DNA from: JBNJEM01 sp051745935
Lineage (GTDB): Bacteria > Planctomycetota > Planctomycetia > Pirellulales > Pirellulaceae
DNA: 11,418 nt
Reading direction: 5' to 3'
NCBI GenBank assembly: GCA_051745935.1
Contig: JBNJEM010000200.1
Coordinates: 1 to 11,418 of the forward strand
Part shown: in pieces, positions 6,654-11,418 of the stretch
Layout of the letters: each line of letters opens with the position of its first letter
Position numbering within the stretch: position 1 is the stretch's first letter
Translations under genes and position numbers: made by a program
The notes under the pieces: generated by a model
Told to the model about the DNA's origin: nothing
Databases searched by the model: none
Seen by the model: only the letters and a program-made list of their open reading frames with translations

Positions 6654-6673
6654 CTCCCGGGGCCAGCCGGGAG
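6654..6673 (+). terminator. Possible terminator after topoisomerase VI A
   Basis: A 7-bp stem CTCCCGG/CCGGGAG (6654-6660 and 6667-6673) with a 6-nt loop is followed only by a weak CTTCTCA stretch. It lies 107 bp after the subunit A stop. It may be a terminator or pause hairpin; the missing T-run makes this uncertain. Confidence 0.3.
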
Positions 6674-6841
6674 CTTCTCATGGTGAGGGATGAACGCGGG
6701 GACCGCGGTGACGTGGCGAAGAACCCGGGTCTCACCCGCGGCACCGCGCGAACTCCTTGAATCACGTTGTTGTTTCTTCGCCGATCCTTGAATTGTTTGT
6801 GGCGTGACCGGCCGCCACGGCTATTGCCGGTGTTGGTTTTC

Positions 6842-6865
6842 GTGGTAGTATCAGTGGTAGTATCA
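6842..6865 (+). repeat. Exact 12-bp tandem duplication upstream of the ABC gene
   Basis: GTGGTAGTATCA occurs twice head to tail (6842-6853 and 6854-6865), ending 59 bp before the ATG of the ABC ATPase gene. It could be a pair of binding sites in that gene's control region or a recent slippage duplication. The rest of the 6548-6924 spacer holds the G4 motif, a weak hairpin and no credible gene. Confidence 0.7.
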
Positions 6866-6924
6866 AGTGAGTGGAGCCTGTGGTGGAACAACGGTGACGG
6901 GAAACAGGGTGTGGAGTTCGCGAG

Positions 6925-7671
6925 ATGGAAATAGCCGCTCGATTGGTGGATCTAGATAAAGACTACGTGCTGAAGAGCGAAACCGTGAAGGCGCTGCGCG
7001 GTTGCACCTTTGATGTGCCCCTGGGCGATTATGTCGCCATCATGGGCCCTTCCGGATCGGGTAAAAGCACGTTGCTCAATCTGCTCGGATGCCTGGATCA
7101 ACCCACCGGTGGATCACTTTTCCTCGGCGACGATGACGTGAGCATGATGAACGACGACGAACTCTCACGGACCCGCGCGAGCTGTATCGGGTTTGTGTTT
7201 CAGTCGTATAATCTGATTCCTCAATTGACGGTTGTCGAGAATATCGAAGTGCCGCTCTACTATCAAGGACGCCTCGCGCCCCAGGATCGACAACGCTGTC
7301 TTGATCTCGCCGAGATGGTGGGGCTGGGAGACCGGCTGATGCACCGACCCCCTCAGTTGTCGGGTGGGCAGCAGCAACGCGTGGCCATTGCTCGCAGTCT
7401 GGTCAACGACCCGTATTTTATCCTGGCCGACGAACCGACGGGAAACTTGGACACCAAGACGACTGAAGAAATTCTTCTCATTCTGGAACAGCTCAGTGAC
7501 ATCGGGAAAACCATCATCATCGTCACTCACGAAGATGAAGTGGCGGCGCACACCAAACGGGTCATTCGCCTGCGTGACGGAGAAGTGGTGTCTGACGTTC
7601 CGAATGAAAACCGTGTCCTGCTCGGCGATCGAGCGGCCGTGGGAGACGCCGGGGGGGTGTCGGTAAAGTGA
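6925..7671 (+). CDS. ABC transporter ATP-binding protein, MacB/LolD type
   Basis: Cytoplasmic ATPase of the MacB/LolD/FtsE-like ABC group, which powers lipoprotein release or efflux with an FtsX-type permease. 248 residues. The ATG at 6925 has GGAG eight bases upstream. All motifs are intact: Walker A GPSGSGKST (41-49), Q-loop Q93 in FVFQSYNLIP, signature LSGGQQQR (145-152), Walker B FILADE (165-170, E170 catalytic) and switch His H202 in VTHEDE. The VFQSYNLIPQLTVVENIEVPL stretch (91 onward) is characteristic of this subfamily. The last 25 or so residues are a Gly/Ala/Val-rich tail beyond the core. No membrane permease or adaptor gene is next to it: upstream is topoisomerase VI and downstream the YjbQ pair. 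The substrate cannot be inferred. Confidence 0.93.
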   Translation: MEIAARLVDLDKDYVLKSETVKALRGCTFDVPLGDYVAIMGPSGSGKSTLLNLLGCLDQPTGGSLFLGDDDVSMMNDDELSRTRASCIGFVFQSYNLIPQLTVVENIEVPLYYQGRLAPQDRQRCLDLAEMVGLGDRLMHRPPQLSGGQQQRVAIARSLVNDPYFILADEPTGNLDTKTTEEILLILEQLSDIGKTIIIVTHEDEVAAHTKRVIRLRDGEVVSDVPNENRVLLGDRAAVGDAGGVSVK

Positions 7672-7708
7672 AGTCCGTCCCGCATTTCGTGCTTCAGTCC
7701 AAGTTTCG

Positions 7709-7810
7709 ATACTTCAGGCGGTCGGATTGGTCCGGGTGGAAAGCCGCTCGACGCAAGCCGCCCTCCCGTTGGTCGGACTCGCGGCGGACAAAGTCATCCG
7801 CGACCGGTAT
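7709..7810 (+). repeat. Dispersed repeat, copy 2, upstream of the first YjbQ gene
   Basis: This copy has the same start (ATACTTCAGGCGG), orientation and conserved right half as copies 1 and 3, with about ten differences from copy 3. It fills most of the 165 bp between the ABC gene stop and the YjbQ start. Near-matching 12-mers flank it (CTTCAGTCCAAG at 7691, TTTCAGTTCAAG at 7812), but they are not an exact target duplication. Confidence 0.9.
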
Positions 7811-7813
7811 GTT
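7785..7813 (+). promoter_or_regulatory. Promoter-like end of repeat copy 2, facing the YjbQ genes
   Basis: CGGACA (7785-7790), a 17-bp spacer and TATGTT (7808-7813). A start near 7820 would give a leader of under 20 nt that still includes the AAGGGG ribosome binding site before the ATG at 7837. That fit makes this the neatest of the three repeat-borne candidates. Confidence 0.4.
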
Positions 7814-7836
7814 TCAGTTCAAGCAAAAGGGGATCC

Positions 7837-8253
7837 ATGATCCATCAGACCCGCATTCCACTCTCCACTCGCGGTTATCGTCACATGCAGAACGTGACGC
7901 GGAAGGTATCCGCCGCCATTGCCAACAGTGGCATTCAAACCGGAATCGCCCACCTGTTTAACGTCGGCAGCACGGCGGTCTTGGGCACGATCGAGTTCGA
8001 GCCGGGATTGGAAGGCGATTTTCCCGAGATGTTGGACCGGCTGATTCCGCCGAGCCGCGAATACGGTCATGAACAGGCATGGCATGACGGGAACGGCCAC
8101 TCCCACCTTCAAGCTTCGCTCGTGGGGGCCGAACTGAGTATTCCCATTGCCCGGAATTGTCCCGTGCTCGGTACCTGGCAGCAGATTTTTCACTTGGAAT
8201 GCGACGTGAAGCCACGCCGCCGCGAAATCGTGGTGACCGTCATGGGGGAATGA
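7837..8253 (+). CDS. YjbQ/UPF0047 family protein, first paralogue
   Basis: 138 residues, close to the usual family length. The ATG at 7837 has AAGGGG four bases upstream, just past a dispersed repeat. Family features: the core FNVGSTAVLGTIEFEPGLEGD (41-61), a His cluster (H78, H83, H88, H90) in a DGNGHSHLQASLVG context, GTWQQIF (112-118), and RRREIVVTVMGE at the C-terminus. YjbQ proteins are small trimeric beta proteins with a His/acidic pocket. Some have been reported to have weak thiamine-phosphate synthase activity, but the physiological role is unsettled. In place of the HxTAS-type segment seen in the second copy, this protein has NVGSTA, so it belongs to a different subgroup. The second paralogue starts 56 bp downstream, and the pair is probably an operon. 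Confidence 0.9.
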   Translation: MIHQTRIPLSTRGYRHMQNVTRKVSAAIANSGIQTGIAHLFNVGSTAVLGTIEFEPGLEGDFPEMLDRLIPPSREYGHEQAWHDGNGHSHLQASLVGAELSIPIARNCPVLGTWQQIFHLECDVKPRRREIVVTVMGE

Positions 8254-8309
8254 TCGGTGTTGCGAGAAAGCTTGGGCAAACAGAACTTCCAGAGCGAAAA
8301 AGGATTGGC

Positions 8310-8732
8310 ATGAAATCACACACCGAATACCTGACGCTGAATCTACCCGCCCGCATGGCGTTCGAGAACATAACCCCCAAGGTGGAAGAAATCGTGCGAA
8401 ACAGCGGCGTGGCCGAGGGACTGGTTCTCTGCAATGCGATGCATATCACCGCTTCGGTCTTCATTAACGACAACGAGCCGGGGTTGCACGAGGACTACAA
8501 GAGGTGGCTGGAAAAGTTGGCGCCTTTTGATGCCTCGCCGAAACGGTACGCTCACAATCGCACGGGCGAGGATAATGCGGATGCCCATATGAAACGCCAG
8601 GTCATGGGCCGGGAGGTGGTCGTTGCCATCACGGAAGGGAAGCTCGATTTTGGCCCCTGGGAGCAGATTTTTTACGGTGAATTCGATGGTCGCCGCCCCA
8701 AGAGAATTCTGGTCAAGGTCATCGGGGAGTAG
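8310..8732 (+). CDS. YjbQ/UPF0047 family protein, second paralogue
   Basis: 140 residues from the ATG at 8310, preceded by AGGA five bases upstream. The open frame extends further 5' to 8157, but that part overlaps the previous gene in another frame and has no family similarity. The protein follows the common YjbQ pattern: NAMHITASVFINDNEPGLHED (42-62, with H45 and E56), YAHNRTGEDNADAHMKRQVMG (80-100, with H82 and H93), GPWEQIF (115-121), and RRPKRILVKVIGE at the C-terminus. The conserved His residues that line the putative active pocket are present. It shares only family-level similarity with the upstream copy, so this is an old paralogous pair and not a recent duplication. No clear terminator follows. 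Confidence 0.92.
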   Translation: MKSHTEYLTLNLPARMAFENITPKVEEIVRNSGVAEGLVLCNAMHITASVFINDNEPGLHEDYKRWLEKLAPFDASPKRYAHNRTGEDNADAHMKRQVMGREVVVAITEGKLDFGPWEQIFYGEFDGRRPKRILVKVIGE

Positions 8733-8870
8733 ACGCTGACCTTTTGCCGGTGGCTCCCCGTCAAGGAGCACCCGGCCTGAACCTCCCGTGTCCTGGGGCC
8801 GTGTCCGATTCGGGCGAAAGGGCGAATCGACGAGCGAACCCTGGATTTTCGCCGCCGGTCGGGCTAGAGT

Positions 8871-8975
8871 ATACTTCAGGCGGTTGGATTTTTCCGGATG
8901 GAAAGCGGCCCGACGCAAGCCGTCCTCCCGTTGGTCGGACTCGCGGCGGACAAAAATCATCCGCGACCGGTATAA
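8871..8975 (+). repeat. Dispersed repeat, copy 3, upstream of the DUF1080 gene
   Basis: It begins ATACTTCAGGCGGTTGG and ends GACCGGTATAA, about 90% identical to copies 1 and 2. It carries an AAAAA run in place of AAAG after CGGAC, which weakens the inner pairing of the foldable segment. It lies in the 8733-9278 spacer, about 300 bp before the chosen start of the DUF1080 gene. The rest of that spacer has no credible gene. Confidence 0.9.
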
Positions 8976-8976
8976 G
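8947..8976 (+). promoter_or_regulatory. Promoter-like end of repeat copy 3
   Basis: CGGACA (8947-8952), an 18-bp spacer and TATAAG (8971-8976). It faces the DUF1080 gene, but a transcript starting here would have a leader of about 295 nt, so another promoter nearer that gene is possible. Confidence 0.35.
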
Positions 8977-9278
8977 AGCAGCGGCGCGGTTTTGTGTTCG
9001 CGCCAACCGCATTCCAGCCGGCGGTCTTTAGAACGCTTTACAGCCGGTCCCGGCATCGCGTTTTCGCCGCCAAGAAGCCATGACAAAACCGTCCGCGGTT
9101 CCCGTGATCCAAGGCGTTTTGGAAGCGAGGCCCCGGTTTTGTTACGGGCTGTGAAACTCCTGCCAGCCAACAGGTATTGGAAGCCGGACCCCGTGTTGGG
9201 ATCAACGGTGGAAGTCCAGCCTTCGGCCAGCATGTTCCTTCCTCAACCAAGCAGATTCAAAGTTCAAGGAGCCCCACG

Positions 9279-10601
9279 TTGCGTACTGCAATTCCTACCC
9301 TCTGTGCATTGGTCGTTTCCGCGTTGCCCATCAACTTGAATGCTCGGGATAACAGCCTCAATGAGCCGCCCCCGGGGTTTGCCACCTTGTTTAACGGCGA
9401 AGATCTCACGGGATGGTATGGGATGAAGACGACGAGTCCCGAAAAGCTCGCGGCGATGAGTCCGGACGAGCGTGCCGCCAAGAAAGCGGCCGACACGAAA
9501 GAAGCCATGAAACACTGGACGGTGGAGAACGGCGCGATCGTGAACGACGGCCACGGCCCCTATCTCACCACTGAACAAGAGTACGGTGACATTGAGCTGA
9601 TAATCGAGTACAAAACGGTCCCCAAGGCGGACAGTGGTATCTACCTGCGGGGAACCCCACAAGTGCAAATCTGGGACTACACGGATGAGAACAAGTTTGG
9701 TATCGGCGCCGACAAGGGGTCTGGGGGACTGTGGAACAACAAAGACCCGGAAAGTGGAGGGAAAAACCCACTCGTGTTGGCCGACAAGCCGTTCGGCGAG
9801 TGGAACCGGTTTCGGATTATTCAAATCGGGGCCTGCACCACGGTGTATCTCAACGGAAAACTGGTGGTCGACCACGCCAATATGGAAAACTATTGGAACC
9901 GCGAGCGGCCGCTCTATCGCACGGGGCCCATCCAATTGCAAACCCACGGCGGCGAGATTCGCTGGCGCAATCTGTTTGTCCGGGAGATTGGCCCGGAAGA
10001 AGCCAATCAACGGCTCGCCGAGCGGAACCAGGATGGCTTCGTCCCCCTGTTCAATGGAAAAGACCTCACCGGATGGACCGGCGCCGTAAAGAGCTATGAA
10101 GTTACGGATGACGGCACGATCCGGTGCAAGCCGAAAAACGGAGGGACTCTGTACACGGAGCAAGAGTTTGGAGACTTCATCGTTAAGCTCGAAATCAAAA
10201 TGCCTAAAGGAGCCAACAACGGCCTGGCCATTCGTTACCCGGGCCAAGGGACACCAGCCTATGCTGGCATGACTGAATTGCAGGTACTCGATACGCCTGG
10301 CTATCCGGGAAAGCTTGATCCACGCCAGACCCACGGCTCGGCTTACGGGATGGTTCCAGCCGCGACCGGATACCTTCGCCCTGCCGGCCAATGGAATTAC
10401 CAGGAAGTCACGGTGAAAGGTTCGACGGTCAAAGTGGAACTCAATGGGACCATTATCCTGGACACCGACCTGGCCGACGTGAAAGAATACATGGGTGGCA
10501 GGCCCCATCCGGGAAAGGATCGGAAAAAAGGTCACTTTGGATTCGCGGGGCACAATGACCCCGTTGAGTTCCGCAACGTCCGGATCAAGCCGCTGGACTA
10601 G
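9279..10601 (+). CDS. Secreted protein with two DUF1080 (3-keto-disaccharide hydrolase) domains
   Basis: 440 residues from a TTG at 9279. I chose this start because AAGGAG lies seven bases upstream and the protein then begins with a clean signal peptide (residues 1-22, likely cut after LNA). A TTG at 9177 adds 34 residues and buries the signal. Domain 1 (about 33-240) opens with FATLFNGEDLTGWYG and includes a charged MSPDERAAKKAADTKEAM helix; domain 2 (about 255-440) reopens with VPLFNGKDLTGWTG. Each ends with the family's closing strand (IRWRNLFVREI, VEFRNVRIKPL). DUF1080 (PF06439) proteins have a concanavalin/LamG-like fold and are abundant in planctomycetes. Some cleave 3-keto-glycosides in sugar catabolism. 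Here that role, at the periplasm or cell surface, is inferred from the family. No oxidoreductase partner gene is visible. Confidence 0.92.
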   Translation: MRTAIPTLCALVVSALPINLNARDNSLNEPPPGFATLFNGEDLTGWYGMKTTSPEKLAAMSPDERAAKKAADTKEAMKHWTVENGAIVNDGHGPYLTTEQEYGDIELIIEYKTVPKADSGIYLRGTPQVQIWDYTDENKFGIGADKGSGGLWNNKDPESGGKNPLVLADKPFGEWNRFRIIQIGACTTVYLNGKLVVDHANMENYWNRERPLYRTGPIQLQTHGGEIRWRNLFVREIGPEEANQRLAERNQDGFVPLFNGKDLTGWTGAVKSYEVTDDGTIRCKPKNGGTLYTEQEFGDFIVKLEIKMPKGANNGLAIRYPGQGTPAYAGMTELQVLDTPGYPGKLDPRQTHGSAYGMVPAATGYLRPAGQWNYQEVTVKGSTVKVELNGTIILDTDLADVKEYMGGRPHPGKDRKKGHFGFAGHNDPVEFRNVRIKPLD

Positions 10602-10959
10602 TTCAGGGAGGGAGATCGTGCGGCGTGAATGCCGAATCAAGGTGTTTGACAACGCTGGCGATGCATGGAAGGATCGGGGGAGCTGCGGGATTTGTAACTT
10701 TTTAGCGAACTGAAGTACGGCTCTTCCAGGCAATGAGGGTTGGACAACGGCCCTGTAGAGCGCGCAGGCCGCCGTCCGCTGTCACGGATCCTTGCCGGTT
10801 CAACGCGCGGCCGAGCGGACTCTGGCCTTGCGGTTAAACAGGGTACGTCATAAGGGATTCGTGATCACGAAGCTAGGATTCTACTTCAGACGGCTAAAGT
10901 GTTACCAGGATTTACATACATCATGGGGGCGGCTGTCAGTCGATCCGAGGAGCGTGACG
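10602..10959 (+). other. Spacer before the right-edge gene
   Basis: 358 bp with no supported gene. It holds a perfect 14-bp palindrome (10858-10871) and, at 10882-10895, a 14-base match (two mismatches) to the head of the dispersed repeat. No strong terminator follows the DUF1080 gene, and no convincing -35/-10 pair stands out. Confidence 0.4.
10858..10871. promoter_or_regulatory. Perfect palindrome TTCGTGATCACGAA, possible operator
   Basis: The 14-bp perfect palindrome is centred about 95 bp upstream of the ATG at 10960, a suitable position for a dimeric regulator. The binding protein is unknown. Confidence 0.3.
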
Positions 10960-11418
10960 ATGAGAATCCATTTCCTTGTTGCCGTACTGTTGACGCCGTT
11001 GTTGCTCGTTTCGGTCGTGGTTTCCGTCGCGGCCTCCGGGGAACCGCTTCCCTTTGAGACGGAAGTGGAGAGCTACCGGTCGGAAGAGGGCGACGTAATG
11101 GCCTTCACGCTTCGTCTGGAGCAGCCTTTCCTGGCTGAAGAATTCGAGAAGAGCAACAAGCTACGGCTAAGTTCACTGGACGCGAACGCCTGGCTTATCT
11201 ACCCGAAGGAGACTCAATTTGAGCGGAAGCACGCGGAGTTCCACGGACGCCTCCGCGGGGAGGGGACCGCGAAGCTGGAGCTCTGCTACGAGGTCGTCAC
11301 GGAAGACTTGGCGGGCAAGCCGGAGGTTGACATTCGGACGACACGGATCGAGATTCCCATTCCGACCGAGCCCACCGGGATCGACGCCATTTACAAGCAG
11401 TGGGCAAGGCAGCAGAAC
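10960..11418 (+). CDS. Exported protein of unknown function, cut by the right window edge
   Basis: An open frame of 153 codons runs from the ATG at 10960 to the end of the window without a stop. GAGGAG lies seven bases upstream. The N-terminus is a strong signal peptide: MRIHF, then a long Leu/Val core to about residue 21, with cleavage near SVAASG (21-26). The mature part starts EPLPFETEVESYRSEEGDV and contains LRLEQPFLAEEFEKSN, LIYPKETQFERKHAEFHGRL and a strand-rich segment ending IEIPIPTEPTG, followed by IYKQWARQQN. It resembles planctomycete-type exported hypothetical proteins with a beta-rich N-terminal domain. No catalytic motif can be assigned from this part. A single Cys (TGC at 11284) occurs in LELCYEVV. 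Confidence 0.82.
   Translation, partial: MRIHFLVAVLLTPLLLVSVVVSVAASGEPLPFETEVESYRSEEGDVMAFTLRLEQPFLAEEFEKSNKLRLSSLDANAWLIYPKETQFERKHAEFHGRLRGEGTAKLELCYEVVTEDLAGKPEVDIRTTRIEIPIPTEPTGIDAIYKQWARQQN

Noticed and set aside
2593..8975. The three repeats considered as a CRISPR array or insertion sequence
   Set aside because: The copies are about 100 bp long and kilobases apart with genes between them, so they are not a CRISPR array. There is no transposase and no clear target duplication, so a full insertion sequence is not supported.
8343..9233. A 296-codon minus-strand frame spanning the second YjbQ gene and repeat copy 3
   Set aside because: It is antisense to a clear YjbQ gene for its C-terminal half, and its middle is a translation of the dispersed repeat, which also appears in the minus-strand frame at 2338-2682.
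9264..10733. A 489-codon open frame on the minus strand opposite the DUF1080 gene
   Set aside because: It is longer than the real gene but has no recognisable domain or signal peptide and lies antisense to an unmistakable two-domain protein. Such frames arise from GC-rich codon bias.
1..11418. Search for tRNA or rRNA genes
   Set aside because: By eye I saw no cloverleaf with a T-loop GTTCRANNC context at the right spacing and no conserved rRNA segments. A tRNAscan-SE or Infernal run would settle this.

Overview
The window looks like chromosomal DNA from a planctomycete, probably a Pirellulales-like member of Planctomycetota. The evidence is GC-rich sequence, two small secreted Tyr/Trp/His-rich proteins of a planctomycete type, a secreted protein with two DUF1080 (3-keto-disaccharide hydrolase) domains, long gene-poor spacers and several non-ATG starts. 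This assignment rests on recognising protein types by eye; no search was run.

Layout. Positions 1-1768 are read leftward: a gene start cut by the left edge, a 26-bp perfect palindrome with a weaker partner behind it, a strong terminator (528-551) with a second hairpin, and two small exported proteins (617-1012 and 1244-1768). A roughly 1-kb spacer follows (1769-2832), and from there every gene reads rightward: topoisomerase VI subunit B (2833-4971), a 412-bp gap, topoisomerase VI subunit A (5384-6547), a spacer with a G-quadruplex motif and a 12-bp tandem duplication, a MacB/LolD-type ABC ATPase without a permease (6925-7671), two different YjbQ/UPF0047 paralogues (7837-8253 and 8310-8732), the double-DUF1080 protein (9279-10601), and an exported protein cut by the right edge (10960-11418).

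How the parts relate. The two Topo VI subunits should form an A2B2 type IIB topoisomerase, an enzyme characteristic of archaea and plants and sporadic in bacteria. Both carry the expected catalytic residues. The B subunit also has an insertion of about 75 residues inside its transducer domain that aligns with its own H2TH domain, suggesting a duplicated H2TH. The other rightward genes share no obvious pathway.

The most unusual non-coding feature is a repeat of about 105 bp present three times (2593-2697, 7709-7810, 8871-8975). All copies have the same orientation, all lie just upstream of a rightward gene (topoisomerase VI B, the first YjbQ gene, the DUF1080 gene), and all end in a -35/-10-like pair (CGGACA, 17-18 bp, TATAAT/TATGTT/TATAAG). 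It may be a dispersed promoter-carrying element.
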